Assembly (NCBI GenBank): GCA_007570785.1
Contig: ML660777.1
Location: 2,846,817-2,910,816 of the forward strand
Length of the DNA stretch: 64,000 nt
DNA from: Antilocapra americana
Lineage: Eukaryota > Chordata > Mammalia > Artiodactyla > Antilocapridae
Reading direction: 5' to 3'
The notes under the pieces are model-generated. The model was given only the letters and a program-made list of their open reading frames with translations. It was not told the DNA's origin and made no database searches. Below are positions 1 through 11,700 of this stretch, piece by piece (the first letter of the stretch is position 1; every line of letters begins with the position of its first letter). The position numbers and the translations under genes are program-made.

Positions 1-916
1 GACTTAATTTGGGGGGTGGAAGAAAGAAAACAGCAGGTCAGAGAGAAAGGAGAACTCTGGGAAGGGATAAGAGAGGGTAGATTTAGTTGGAGGGACACAT
101 GTTGCTGTGAGCCCTCTTGAGAGACGGGGAGAGACAAAGGGAGAGAGAGAATCGGAGGGGGCTGCTGCTGCTGTTCTGATCCCAGTGTACACAGGCCCCC
201 AGGCTCCTGAGCTTCTGCCACTTTGCAGGATCTAACACGGTTGAGCAGTAAAGCTGATATTTTGAAAACATAAAACACGGTATGAAAATACATGAAATAA
301 TGTCCTTAATGACTTTAGCCAAAATCCATGAGAGAAAAGACAGGTCCATAGTACCCATGGCCTAGTACATGCACAGGCTCCCATTAACCTTATTTCTTCC
401 TTCCCTTTTAAACAACTCCAACTATTTTCTTCCTGAACTCATTCTTTGTCTGTGGTGCAACGCAATCCCAAATCCCTCCTAGACTTTGACCCAGGGTGGA
501 GCGAACACGTGCTGTGCCCCAAATTTATAGTTAATTCATTACAACTGTGAGCAGTTTGTACAGTACAGCCTTCACCTTGGCTGTGACCTCACTGGTTAAA
601 GTCTCACTCTGTTCCTGGCTCAGACCTGGGGCTACAGCAGGCAAAGCAGAACACAGTGCTTCCTGCCTCCTCTCCTGTTGCCTGTGTATCCACAAGGTTT
701 GGTGAACTGTAGTAACTTTTACATTAATTTATAACTAAATTAGACACAGGTTTCTCCTGAACTCAAGATTGAGTGGTAAAGAAATGGGAACAGAAAGGGC
801 TCATTAACTGAAGCAAAACATGTAATTTTGATATTTACCAGGTCAGAAGGATGAAATAAAAACAATCTCAAAATATCTGGACTATGGTATTCATTTGGCA
901 CCAGAAAAAAAGTATG

Positions 917-919
<3 letters not shown>

Positions 920-949
<30 letters not shown>
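920..949. repeat. (TA)n microsatellite
   Basis: About 15 uninterrupted TA units; likely polymorphic. Confidence 0.95.
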
Positions 950-952
<3 letters not shown>

Positions 953-1963
953 CTTCCTATATAAAGTTTACTTTTAATGTGTACCATACGTTAAGTAAGC
1001 CATACAAATCAGCATGGCTATAGCCCTAGACCCTGGAATTAACTAGCCTGAACCCACCTTAGGAAAGAATATAACAAAATTTCAAAGCACCTAGTTGAAT
1101 ACTTCTGATAATATATACATGTCTTATTTGTGAAGGGTCAAAGAGGGAAAGATTATTAATATTTCTATCCAATATTTCATATTATGTACATTATATGAAA
1201 TCAAATTATATCAAAGATATATTTCTGAAGTCTTGGATACAGGCTTTAGTCATTTTTGTCTCATATTAATAGTTTATAGATTATTTAATTCCTTAATTTC
1301 AATAATCTTTTACCTGTAAGTGTCAAAATAGTAGTAAAGCCAACTAAAATATTTTCAGTAATCACTTTTGATTGAGGTAATATCACTTTGCTCATTTAGA
1401 AGCAGTAGCAACAGTGTTGTGAGTTTCAAAGTACAAATTTGATTTTGTTTTTAGGTAACCCTGAGGTACAAATTCCATGAGTTTGTACATTTAGATCTTT
1501 TTAATCTAACGTCTTCTACTCCTCTAATAATGGTGTAGAGTAAACTGAGAAGGAGCCATTTCTCCCCCAAAACTAAACAATAAAAACTGGTTGATCAAAA
1601 AAAAAAAGCTTCATTGGCAGAAATGATTGCTAACCGATGTCAAGTTTCAACAAATTATTAAACAAATGCCTAGATTAATATTATTTCAAAGGGAGAACCA
1701 GAGGCAGACACCACTAAAACTAACAGGGTATTCCTATCCTCAGTGAGCAGGACTTTTTAGCTGAGGTATTTATATTTTAAAACTACAAAACAGACATGTA
1801 TATAGTGCCTTAATCTGTGCCGAGTGTTGCCATGTGTCCCTGGGATATTTGACAGGGCCTCTTCCCTCTGGGTCTCAGAGTCTCTCTCTGATTCTGAGTC
1901 AGAGAGTTTCATGGCCAAGCTGCCACAACAGGTTTCTATTTTAATGACAAGTTCACTCACCAG

Positions 1964-2179
1964 TGCTGTGCTTAGTCGCTCAGTCGTGTCTGACTCTTTG
2001 CAACCCCATGGACTGCAGCCCACCAGGCCCCTCTGTCCACTGGAATTTTCCAGGCAAGAATACTGAAGTAGGTTGCCATGCCCTCCTCCAGGGGACCTTC
2101 ACAACTCAGGAATCAAACCCAGTTCTCCCACACTGCAGGCAGATTTTTTTACCATCTGAGCCACCAGGGAAGCCCCTTG
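1964..2179 (-). mobile_element. Bov-tA SINE
   Basis: Reads GTGCTTAGTCGCTCAGTCGT, then the Bov-A body, and ends with the tRNA-like head (GAGCCACCAGGGAAGCCC), so it points to the minus strand. A 7-bp duplication TCACCAG flanks it (1957-1963 and 2180-2186). Confidence 0.93.
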
Positions 2180-2761
2180 TCACCAGAGGTCACCTTTTAA
2201 ATTGAGAGTCCTTAAGACATAAGTGGTGAGATCCTCAGAGATGACCTGGGGACCATGAAACTCACTGTGAATCTTGAGCTGTCTTCTTCTCTGCCTTTTT
2301 CTGTGGAGCTATAAGGACTAGACCTAGAGCTATAAAAGCCATCTCTCTCTCTAGTTCTCACACACATTTTTAAATTTTCATTTTGACTTCTGGTGGTAGA
2401 GGAATAGGTTATCTATTACTATCAACCACTATTGCATGGTTTCAATGAAACAGCTCTTTCTTAGACCTGGTATAACCAATAATTCACTTAATTTAATCCT
2501 CAGTAAGATATGTATTCCTCTATTTTATATTGCTTTCATGGTATTAATCATAATTCCACTCTTGTCATAGCCTTGTTTTCAATATTTTATATAAACAAAT
2601 ATGTTGAACTTTTTTTTGAGAATTCTATGAAATGTAAATGCACACTTCCATAAGTATAGAAAAACTTGAACTTTTGAAACATATTTCACCCTGTTTTGAA
2701 AAGAGGTCTAACTATATTCAATACCCTATGATAAACCATAATGAAAAAGAATCTGAAAAAG

Positions 2762-2764
<3 letters not shown>

Positions 2765-2793
<29 letters not shown>
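2765..2793. repeat. (AT)n microsatellite
   Basis: About 14 AT units directly before an L1-type tail. Confidence 0.95.
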
Positions 2794-2794
<1 letters not shown>

Positions 2795-2875
2795 CTGAAT
2801 CACTTTGCTGTATAGGGAAAGGTAATGCAACATTGTAAATCAACTATGCTACAATAAAATACATTTTTAAAAAAG
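2794..2875 (+). mobile_element. L1-type 3' end fragment (artiodactyl)
   Basis: Contains CTGAATCACTTTGCTGTA and a segment ending in CAATAAAATACATTTTTAAAA, the 3' end pattern common in artiodactyl L1 copies. Family assignment is from memory. Confidence 0.5.
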
Positions 2876-3261
2876 GGGTCTAATGATATTTCATCATCTG
2901 TAAGAATCTGGAAGGTTGCATAATTTCTGTTAGTTCAACAAATTATGTTTGTGTGATCTTTGTTCTATTGGAAGTGTAACAAAATTTTGGAAGTATAACT
3001 ACCAAGTTGTATCCCTATCGCAAACTTCTTGTTAAAGTTCTACATATGTTAGCATTCCAGGTGTAAGCATTAACACGTCTAGTAACTTTCAATACTTGAA
3101 TTGCATGGCTTCTTTTCCTTCTTTGCAGTTGTCTGTCATCTATACCCAGACTTCTATTCAGTACTTCTAAGAAGATCTTAGAAGTTTGACTTCTGTCACT
3201 TCAAATCCTTCCTGTGTTATCAAAACAGTGAAAGTAACTGTGCAGTGCATACTAGTTTTCA

Positions 3262-3484
3262 TACTAAGCTTCCCAGGTGGTCCTATTAGTAAAGAACCTC
3301 CCTGCCAATGCAGGATACATAAAAAATGCTGATTTGATCCCTGGGTCAAGTGGTTACTCTGGAGGTGGAAATGGTAACCCACTCCAGTATTCTTGCTGTA
3401 AAATCCCATGGACAGAGGAGCCGGGTGGGCTACTGTCCATAGGGTTTCAAAGAGTTGGACACAATTATAGTGACTTAGCACATC
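3262..3484 (+). mobile_element. Bov-tA SINE with 11-bp target duplication
   Basis: tRNA-like head near 3,268 and body ending in GGACACAATTATAGTGACTT. The direct repeat ACTAGTTTTCA occurs at 3251-3261 and 3485-3495, marking a clean retroposition. Confidence 0.93.
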
Positions 3485-3549
3485 ACTAGTTTTCAAATTG
3501 GTTGATTTAAGTTGATTTGTAATTTCAGATTGTTATTAGATACTAATAA

Positions 3550-3683
3550 TGAAAGACATGGCAAACCACTCCAGTAATCTTGTCTGGGAAATCCCATGAA
3601 TAGAGGAGCCTGGTGGGCTACAGCTACAGACCATGCAATTGCAAAGAGCTGGATATGACTGAAGTAACTTATCACACAAGCAC
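3550..3683 (+). mobile_element. Bov-A SINE body, head missing
   Basis: Begins at GACATGGCAAACCACTCCAG and ends at ATGACTGAAGTAACTTA; only the BovB-derived Bov-A unit is present. Confidence 0.85.
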
Positions 3684-4529
3684 ACAGAGTTTTAAAAAAT
3701 CTGAAAGAATCATGGAAGTTCTGAATTAGAGAAGAATAAAAAGAGCAAGGAGGACAGGGAACGTTGAAATGGAAGCAATTTCCAGTAGATGGCCCTTCAT
3801 GTAAAGGAGAAAAACCTGTACAATGGAAGAGAAAAATGACATGTCCAATGTCAGAAAAAATGGTCCAAAGGTGAGCCCTATATCAGAGATTTTATTCTTG
3901 CTGATACAAAGAGATGGGGAATGCATGAAAGAGAAATAAATTAATCTAATGTAAAAACTGACGGCTTAGTTACCTGGCATACTTATTCTTGGTGATTCAA
4001 AGTCATATTTACTTATGAATTTGGTGACAACTGGACATACAATGTTCTGCTTTTTCAGCTGAAACATTTGTTTTTGAATTTTGTCAACAGTGGACCAGAT
4101 CAGAAAGGGAGGGAGAATTGGGATTCAATCAAATTTAGAAGGAGTGAAACCAAGCTAGGTAAGTAAACTATTAACTCATTTAATAAACAAATGGCAAATG
4201 GTTATTATGTGCTAGCCACTCAGCTAGGCAAAAGCCAGACATGTTCCTGTGTCCAGTTTGACACATAAGTTTAGTGAATACAAGAAATCTGTTACAGATG
4301 GCAGCTGTAGGACAAAAAGTTTTAATGGGACAGCCATTTTCAAAGCTCTGAATACATCTTCTCTCACTTCTGTACTCGGGACCATGTCAGAGTTAGTTGC
4401 ATTTATTGGATGTATAACCATAAGGTGTGGTGAAATAACAGCATATAAAAACTTACACTATCACCAGTATATTTCGAATGGCAATTACACTGGAGCCCTG
4501 CTAGACTTTAATCCCTGGGCTCCATACTA

Positions 4530-4738
4530 CTGTGTGCTTAGTCGTTCAGTCGTGTCTGACTCTTTGTGACCCCACAGACTACAGCCTGCCAGGATCCTCT
4601 GTCCATGGGGATTCTCCAAGCAAGAATACTGGAGTGGGATGCTTCTTCCAGGGGATCTTCCCAACCCAAGTAGCAAACCCACGTCTTTTGAAGCATTGCA
4701 GGCAGATTCTTTACCAACAGAGGCACCAGGAAAGCCCA
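4530..4738 (-). mobile_element. Bov-tA SINE
   Basis: Reverse-oriented full unit from GTGTGCTTAGTCGTTCAGTC to the head remnant AGGCACCAGGAAAGCCC. Confidence 0.93.
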
Positions 4739-5339
4739 TGCTAGGTGATACCTAAATCTATGACTTGTCCTGATGTCTATCATTAGTTCTTCATTAAAAC
4801 TTAGAGGATAAATATGACTTACAATGGACTCCACATCCTATTATATAATGTTACAGCAAAATCTAATGATTTAATGTTTAATACACGATAGCTAGTTTCT
4901 AGCAAAGCCTAGATATTGTATAACTATTTGCCCTTACCTTTATTTTCATAAATATATATATATATATTTATGTACTTTTATTGCTATAATTCAATTCAGA
5001 TATTTTCAGAAAAAATAAGCATCATCTCAAAAAGAAATGGGATGCCCCAGTAAGGAAAGAGTTAATAGCTTATCTGCAGGGATCTTATCTCTATCATGTG
5101 ATAGAATCACCACAAAACTAGGCCAGGTACTGTGTTTTATGGTATCTGGTTTGATCAGTTTTGTTTTTTTTTTTAAATGGGAGTTAACAATCTCATATCT
5201 TTCAGCATACAAACTCACTAAAATCAAAGCTCCTTAAGAGCTGTGAGCCTTTAATGTGCATTAATTATAATCATCACTGTTTGCTTTCTTTTTTTTGTGT
5301 ATTCAAAAACTCTGTTGCAATCCTTTTTTTATTATTTAA

Positions 5340-5890
5340 TCACTGTCATTCATTCACTCATTAAATACATATTTTTGAGTGCCTACTATATATGACCCAA
5401 GCATCACTCTAGGTACTTAGGATTCAATAGTGTATAAATATAAAACAGAAAAAAAATTATTTCCTTCCGGGAACTCCTATTTTTATTAGAATGACATATG
5501 AATAACCATAATTTTAAAGCAAAATATATAGCATGCTAATGAGAATAATAATTAATGACAAAGTAAAATATATAGTATATTAATGAGAAAAAAATTAATG
5601 ACAAAATAAAGTGCAAAACAAAAACAGGGAGTTCTTGGTTTTGTCAGGAAGGTAGGGATTGCAACTTTAAACCAGCTGGCCAAGGAAGCTAACATGAACA
5701 AATGGCATTGAGCTAGATATTTTAAAGATGTGAGGGAGAAAGCCATGTGGAGATGGCTTTCTAGCAGAGGAAATAGCCAAAGCAAAGGCCCTGGGGTAGG
5801 TATTCCAGGATGTGAAAAGGACGGTATGTGAACAAGGGAGAAGTAAAGTCAGAAATGAACAGGGGAAAGGGGAAAAGACCTACACTGGTA
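5340..5890 (+). repeat. Old mammalian interspersed repeat (TTGAGTGCCTACTATAT family)
   Basis: Starts with a TCATTCATTCACTCATTAAA motif and GAGTGCCTACTATA, and later has CAAAGGCCCTGGGGTAGG. This is a very widespread old mammalian repeat also seen here at 15,150, 16,520 and 48,870. I do not assign a family name. Confidence 0.6.
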
Positions 5891-6138
5891 TGTATCAGGA
5901 GAGCAGTTCTGTTAAAAATGACTTATGTATGTAAAATAATAACTGAAATTTAAGTTACTAATAATCTGCCAGGAAGCTGGAAGCCTGCTTATGAGAGAGA
6001 ACAGAACTAGGAACTAGAGAACCTCAGACACGGGAATGAATGTGGAAGGGGAGTTCAGGGAGACAAAAAGTTTAAAGAGAAGGTATCAGTGGACAGCAGT
6101 TCAACACGGGATTCCTCAGGTGAAGATGGAGATGAACT

Positions 6139-6269
6139 GCTGCTGCTGCTAAGTCGCTTCAGTCGTGTTCGACTCTGTGTGACCCCATGGACAGCAGCCC
6201 ACCAGGCTCCTCTGTCCACAGGATTCTTCAGGCAAGCATACTGGAGTGGGTTGTCATTTCCTTCTCCAA
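6139..6269 (-). mobile_element. Bov-A2-type SINE fragment
   Basis: Begins with a CTGCTGCTGCTAAGTCGCTT start typical of Bov-A2 and stops in the body at CCTTCTCCAAGATG; the tRNA head is absent. Confidence 0.85.
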
Positions 6270-7125
6270 GATGAAGAACTAGGCATCCAAAATCGAAGAG
6301 TCCAAGTAAAAGTAATCTACAGTCCACACCTCATAGGCGCAGTGGGGAAAACATGAATGATCCCCCTGAAGTAAGTTCAGCAGCTGGCGCTCTCTTATAA
6401 ATTTTGTAAGTCCAAATAATAGCCCCAAACCTGTGCTATTAATAACTAGGTATTTGGTGGTGGTGCTGGGGAGACCAGGGTGGGGGGGAACATAATAAGG
6501 AGGTAAATACATAGCAAAAAACCACCCCAGATCAGAGAGGCATCATTTAGATTCCATGAACTGGAGTCTGTATACTTTATCGGAGTAAATGTTAGTACCG
6601 TGAATTACATATCTATATAGTTTTAACTTTTAAAATCCATGTCATGTCGGATAGAATCTGCCTAAAGTTCTTCAATCGCTGGATGGGGCAAATACAAACT
6701 AAGGAATCATCAGCCAGGTGAAAGGTCTCTGCTGAGGCTGGGCCCACGCAGATGTGGTCCTAACCTTGAGCCTCGCCTCTCTGGTAAGGAAGCCACAGCC
6801 CTCCCAAGTGCCGGGGTGGACCCTGAAGGAGAGGAGCGGCAGGAAAGGGTGGGAGGTTCGTGGACTGGAGCCAGAAGGGCAGCCACCTCGCCAAGCAGCT
6901 GAAACAGGGAAACTGGGGCTCTGGGAGGAAGTGGATCCAGGTAGGCATGGACGAAGAATGAGGGCAAGAGTCTCCAGGTCCGGGTTCTTACAGACGGTAA
7001 AGACGCTGGAAGAGGCCATCTAAACTCCTGCCTTGGCAGGGTTTGCTACAGGGAAGCAGAGCCGGGACAAGGGGAAAGGACAAAGGATCAAGCCCGCGGT
7101 GGGATGGCAGACAGAGGTCCCTTAC

Positions 7126-7199
7126 TCTTTAGATTTATCCGATCCGTGCGCCGAGTTGATACGATGCACCTCTTTCTTCCTGGCTTGTTTGGTGGTCAT
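7126..7199 (-). CDS. ADGB: ADGB (androglobin) first coding exon
   Basis: The minus strand reads ATG at 7199-7197 and encodes MTTKQARKKEVHRINSAHG then SDKSK and two bases GA, followed by the donor GTAAGG at 7125-7120. This matches the start of mammalian androglobin as I remember it (EVHRINSAHGSDKSKD), and the two leftover bases GA fit a split Asp codon. Androglobin is a large (about 1,670-residue) chimeric protein with an N-terminal calpain-like region and a circularly permuted globin domain split by an IQ motif. It is expressed mainly in testis and ciliated cells. The ATG has a purine at -3. Downstream exons should lie to the left of position 1; I searched 1-7,125 by eye for the next peptide block (FYPFG, PEWSEAD) and did not find it. 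The gene order RAB32-ADGB on the same strand supports the call. Confidence 0.92.
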
Positions 7200-7470
7200 G
7201 GCAGAGGTAGCCCCAGGCAGGAGCTGAGCTCTGAGCGAAGAGCCGCCTCTGCCGCCCTGGCTACGCGTCTGCCGTTGCTAGGAGACTGCCAGTGCGCTTC
7301 CTGCAGCCGCGGTGAAGGTGCTGGTCAGGTTTTAGCTGGGGCGGCCCTAGCGAAGGCAGCTCTGAGGTTGCAAAGGGACTGCGAGCGCCTAAGAGCTCAG
7401 GTCTCCCCAACGTGGTGGAAATCTAGGGGTTGGGTGTCCGGGGGAAGCCGGGCCGGGCGTGGATTTGACC
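7200..7470 (-). promoter_or_regulatory. ADGB: ADGB promoter region, GC-rich island
   Basis: The 270 bp upstream of the ADGB ATG are GC-rich with many CpGs (for example around 7,220-7,320 and 7,430-7,465) in otherwise AT-rich DNA. No TATA box is evident on the minus strand. The region carries one strong RFX X-box. The transcription start cannot be placed from sequence alone. Confidence 0.75.
7274..7286 (-). promoter_or_regulatory. RFX X-box in the ADGB promoter
   Basis: The minus strand reads GTCTCC-T-AGCAAC, fitting the X-box pattern RYYNYY-N(1-3)-RGYAAC, with a perfect AGCAAC half-site. It lies 75 bp upstream of the ADGB ATG, the usual position in ciliary gene promoters. RFX2/RFX3 binding is inferred. 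Confidence 0.7.
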
Positions 7471-7572
7471 ATAGGATTGATAGGTTCTGATAAACTGGAG
7501 TTTTTCTATATGGCTTTGCTCTTCAGAAGCATATGTCTAGATTAACTCTTTTGATTTGAAGACATGTACTAT

Positions 7573-7775
7573 AAAAGTCTGATGCTGGAGAAGATTGAAG
7601 GCAGGAAGAGAAGGGGACGACAGAGGATGAGATGGTTGGATGTTATCACCGGCTCAATGGACATGAGTTTGCGTAATCTCCAGGAGTTGGTGATGGACAC
7701 GGAGGCCTGGTGTGCTGCAGCCTATGGGGTCACAAGGAGTCAGACATGACTGAGTGAGTGAACTGAACTGAACTG
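7573..7775 (+). mobile_element. BovB LINE 3' fragment
   Basis: Reads the BovB C-terminal coding end ([18 protein letters not shown]) and finishes with repeated GAACT units typical of the BovB tail. It lies 80-100 bp upstream of the ADGB CpG island. Confidence 0.92.
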
Positions 7776-8553
7776 CCCATTACCCACTGCAGAAATTGGT
7801 CAAAATACTGCAGGACTTAATTCCATAGTAACAGAATCTATAGTCAATCCTATAGGTAATAGTGACTAAAAGCCACAGACCCACACAGCCTTCTTCCTGC
7901 TTTTCTGGGCACGACAAGGTGACTTTTGGATGCAACCAAGACATTCTTTTTCTTTCCTGTAATTGGGAAAAAAAAAAAGTTTACCTCAGCAGAGAACTTT
8001 CAGGATAAGAGAACCGTGAAAACTCCCTGAAGCTCCATGATAAGCTCTTTAACTTGCTTTTCCACATAGCTAAAAATGTACTACACAAGGAGAGACTATC
8101 CACTCAGGGTGTGCCCTCATGCAAATGAGTGGGCTCTCACTGTGAGGGTAAGCGATTAGAAATGCTTTTTTCTGTTGAAAACTGAAAAGGACAAAAAGAT
8201 AGTGAAGGTGAAAAAATTTAGGAGCTGGTTGGCTGAGCAGCTGAATCGCCAAATTTGAGAAATAAGGAAGACACTTCCTCATTCTGGCCAATTGTCCTTG
8301 TGAGATTCTTGAGTATAGGAAGGCATAAACAACTCCTTTCACAACTGTAAACAAATTGTAACTCTACTATAATACATAGTCGTCACAAGAGGTATATGGT
8401 CAAGTCCAAACACTGTGTAAGTATTGTTGATTTGTATTCATTCAATAGATACCCATGATACACAAACTACGGACATTAGTCTATAATATAGGCAGAATGG
8501 GTCTTTAATGGATGTTTAATAAATAGTGATACACTACATTCAAAAAAAAAAAA
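7776..8553. other. Intergenic, no recognised feature
   Basis: Unique-looking sequence with an A-run at 7,968-7,978 and another at 8,541-8,553. No coding or repeat signature recognised. Confidence 0.5.
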
Positions 8554-8760
8554 AGTCTTCCAGGTGGCGCTAGTGATAAAGAACCGGTCTGCCAACGCAG
8601 GAGACTTAAGAGACCAGGGTTCCATCCCTGGATGGGGAAGATCCCCTGGAGGAGGAAAGAGTAATCCACTCCATGAAATCCCATGGACAGAGGAGCCTAG
8701 CAGGCTACAGTCCATGGGGTGGCCAAGAGTGGGACACAACTGAAGTGACTTAGCACACAC
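8554..8760 (+). mobile_element. Bov-tA SINE
   Basis: Head GTCTTCCAGGTGGCGCTAGT and body to GGACACAACTGAAGTGACTT; about 13 A's precede it. Confidence 0.92.
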
Positions 8761-9202
8761 TGTGCAAAATCCCCTTTCTCCAGGTCTTTTCTCCTTTGAA
8801 CAAATTCCTCTACTAATAATTAAGGCGACATTATGGACACAGTGAATTTGTCAATGGCTCAATCAGGGTTTCAATAATGAATACAGTGGGTGCAGGGGGA
8901 TCTCTGCAGGGAAGGCAAGATCATGATCTTAGTTGCATAAGTTTTGATAATGATGATGTCTGTGATTACATACGTTGAAGGTCTGGGTTGTTCACATGAA
9001 AGAATAAATCCAGGTCATGGAATGGAGTGGCCTTTGATGATTTACTTGAGAAGATGCTGGAGCCAGAAGACCCAACTGAAGTACACCAAGACCAAGTAAG
9101 CCCCTGGCTTAATGGTCATCCAGTCTTACTGATATTTATAGTTATCTTGCCTTGGGCAAGTTCTTCCTTTTAAGCCTCCTATTTACTTACTTCTACTTAC
9201 TT

Positions 9203-9412
9203 AGGTTTCCCTCATAGTTCAGTTGGTAAAGAATCTGCCTGCTGTAGGCAGACCTGAGTTTGATCCCTGGGTCAGGAAGATCCTCTGGAGGAGGAAATGG
9301 CAACCCACTCTAGTAGTCATGCCTAGAGAATCCAGTAGACAGAGGAGGCTGGGAGGCTACAGTCAATGGGGTTGCAAGAGTCCAACAGTCAGACACGACT
9401 TAACAACTTAGT
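9203..9412 (+). mobile_element. Bov-tA SINE
   Basis: Head TTTCCCTCATAGTTCAGTTG with GTAAAGAATCTGCCTGC, body to CAGACACGACTTAACAAC. Confidence 0.93.
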
Positions 9413-9782
9413 CACCACCATATTTTCAGGCACTGATTTACTCACTTGTAAACACGAGATGCTAATACCTAACACGAGTATCTTTTGAGGATAAATGAGA
9501 TATATTTAAAATGCTTAGCACACAATGAAAGCACAGAAAATAGGGGCTCCTGCTTCAAAATGCCTTCAAAGACCAGGCAGATAACATGAATGAATGAAGC
9601 TGAGAAATGCTTAGACTGGGAACACTTTGTAGGGCATTAAAATAAAACCAAATATTACTCTGGCCCAATATTATCTCATTTTAGAGAGATTTAACCATCC
9701 ACAGGCCTGAGGTTTAGAGCCCCTTGTACTAGACGGCCTCTACCATTAGCCTAGAGATAATTGTGTGTGTTTGTGTGTGTGT

Positions 9783-9975
9783 ATTTAGTCGCTCAGTCAT
9801 ATCCAACTCTTTGCGACCCCATGGACTGTAGCCTGCCAGGCTCATCTGTCCATCGGGATTCTCCAGACAAGAATACTGGAGTGGGTTGCCATGCCTTCCT
9901 TGGGGGATCTTCCCAACCCATGGATTGAACCCAGGTCTCCCGCATTACAGGAGGATTCTTTACTGTCTGAGACAT
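9783..9975 (-). mobile_element. Bov-tA SINE next to a (GT)n tract
   Basis: Reverse unit from TTTAGTCGCTCAGTCATATC to CTTTACTGTCTGAGACATC; a short interrupted GT tract (about 9,762-9,782) precedes it. Confidence 0.92.
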
Positions 9976-10775
9976 CTTGCCCATCTTTAAATAAAGACAT
10001 TCCCTCTGTTCTTGGAACCGTTCACTGGCCCAGCTCTACAGGAGAGAAGCAGGTTCCTGAAAAGCAAATCTTTCAATTGCTCTGAGGAATCAATGCCTAG
10101 ACTTCTTCATTCAGCATGGCTTTTGCTTTGTCAGACCGCATTAGTCTTATTGGGGTTCACGTAGGTGACATTCAGACAGCAACCTCTTTGTATTCTGTCT
10201 GCAAGGTGAATGACTTCTAATCAGCTGTGCTAATATTATGACTGCAGAAATGCCCTACGAACAGCAGTATATGTGAAGAGAAGGAAGACATCTTGAGCAC
10301 TCTGCCTCATTTATCTCAGGGCTGAGATTTCCAGAGAACTCTCCTGAATGAAAGTAAAGGATCAAGCTTCATGAAAATAGTATTTTAATACTAAATCTGA
10401 TTAGTGTCATCCGTGCAAAGCCATAAGCATATAGGAAGACTATTGGGTAAAAATAGCACAGTTTTAAGCAACCAACCCATGGATGGGCGAGTTTCCTCTT
10501 GAGCAAGGGCCATCCCTGAAGCCGTAGTTAATGGCTGCAAGATGCCAAGGCCATTACAGAAGAGTCTGTCCTTCAGTTGGAAATAAGATGATCTGCAGCC
10601 TGCACATGTTCTACAGATGAAAAGCCCCAAACCAAGAGAAGGGCAAATGTCCTGCAAAAAGGTGCTTGGCTTTTTGGTAGCAGAATTTGAATAAGAGTAA
10701 ATAAATGGAGGAGCCCTGGTTTAAGCCAAACATATCACTACTCCACCCAGAGACTGTTTTCTTATTTATTGTGCA
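9976..10775. other. Intergenic, no recognised feature
   Basis: No repeat or coding signature recognised; short open frames here lack any known motif. Confidence 0.5.
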
Positions 10776-10988
10776 TGTGTGTGGATTAGTCACTCAGTCT
10801 TGTCTGACTCTTTGCCACCCCATGAACTGTAGTCTGCCAAGCTCCTGTGTCCATGGGATTCTCCAGGCAAGAATACTGGAGTAGGTAGCCATTCCCTACC
10901 CCAGGGGATCTTCCCAACCCAGGGATTAAACTTGGGTCTCCTCCATTGCAGGCAGATTCTTTATTGTCTAAGTCACCAGGGAAGCCTT
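10776..10988 (-). mobile_element. Bov-tA SINE
   Basis: Reverse unit from GGATTAGTCACTCAGTCTTG to GTCACCAGGGAAGCC. Confidence 0.93.
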
Positions 10989-11243
10989 TTCCTATCTATT
11001 AAATTAGGATAAAAATAAAGGAGTTTATATCAGGATGGAATGAGGTAATAAAAATCTGTTTTTAAAGTTAAGCTGTGCTTTAATTCTTTGTCCAACATTC
11101 TTTCTCTTTTATAATATTATGTATGCAGCATGCAGAAAAGGAATTCCCCTTTTTTCTGAAGCCAAACTCTGGTCAGGTCATGATTTTAAGAGGTAAATAT
11201 GCTCCTCTGTAAATCGTAAGATAGAGTTTGTATGTGCCAGTGC

Positions 11244-11264
11244 AAAAAAAAAAAAAAAAAAAAA
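11244..11264. repeat. Poly(A) tract, 21 A
   Basis: Pure A run; I could not recognise a retroposon body upstream. Confidence 0.9.
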
Positions 11265-11399
11265 TTAGCCCTACATATATCTTTTTTGCAAACCTATATT
11301 CTGATGTAGAGATGGTGATCATCATCAGTGTCATTTTGAAATGTTAATAATACCTGTGATTTATTGAGTACCTGTGACTTGCCAGGCTTAGGGAGGGGA

Positions 11400-11700
11400 G
11401 CTAGTTCCTTAGAGTAAAGACAGTAGACACAGACCTGAATTTAAACACTGACTCTTATTAGTTGACTTGCCCTGGATAAGTCATTTAAATTCCCTGAATC
11501 CCATTTTCTTCATTTGCGAAAAGGAAAGAGTAATACTTCCCTGAAATGTTGTGCCTGAACCATTATCAACACTCAACTCATGATAGGCAACACTTCCCTT
11601 ACTTCACGGGTAAGGACACTGACGTGCAGAGAGGTAAAGGGACTTTGCCTCTGACACAGGGCTGGTGGCAGAGCAGGATTGGCCTGCCTCCACGGCCTTG
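11400..11700 (+). repeat. MIR SINE(s)
   Basis: Contains the MIR core-like GACTTGCCCTGGATAAGTCA, CATTTTCTTCATTTGCGAAAA, and then GCAGAGAGGTAAAGGGACTT with GGTGGCAGAGCAGGATTGG. Either one long or two adjacent MIR copies. Confidence 0.7.

Larger units (their letters stand above)
1..7125 (-). other. ADGB: Putative ADGB intron 1 (partial) with scattered repeats
   Basis: This follows from the ADGB exon 1 call. It holds Bov-tA/Bov-A copies (1,964; 3,262; 3,550; 4,530; 6,139), (TA)n tracts, an L1-type tail near 2,790-2,875 and an old mammalian repeat at 5,340-5,890. I see nothing recognisable in 1-919, 950-1,960, 2,190-2,750, 2,880-3,250, 3,690-4,530, 4,740-5,335 and 6,275-7,125. The part 6,690-7,125 is GC-rich and is probably the downstream flank of the promoter island. 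Confidence 0.7.

Noticed and set aside
6754..7023. 89-codon plus-strand frame and overlapping minus-strand frames in GC-rich DNA
   Set aside because: GC-rich composition explains the lack of stops; no match to ADGB or any family I know.
7104..7490. 128-codon plus-strand open frame over the ADGB promoter
   Set aside because: It is antisense to ADGB exon 1 inside a CpG island, where stops are rare; no recognisable domain.
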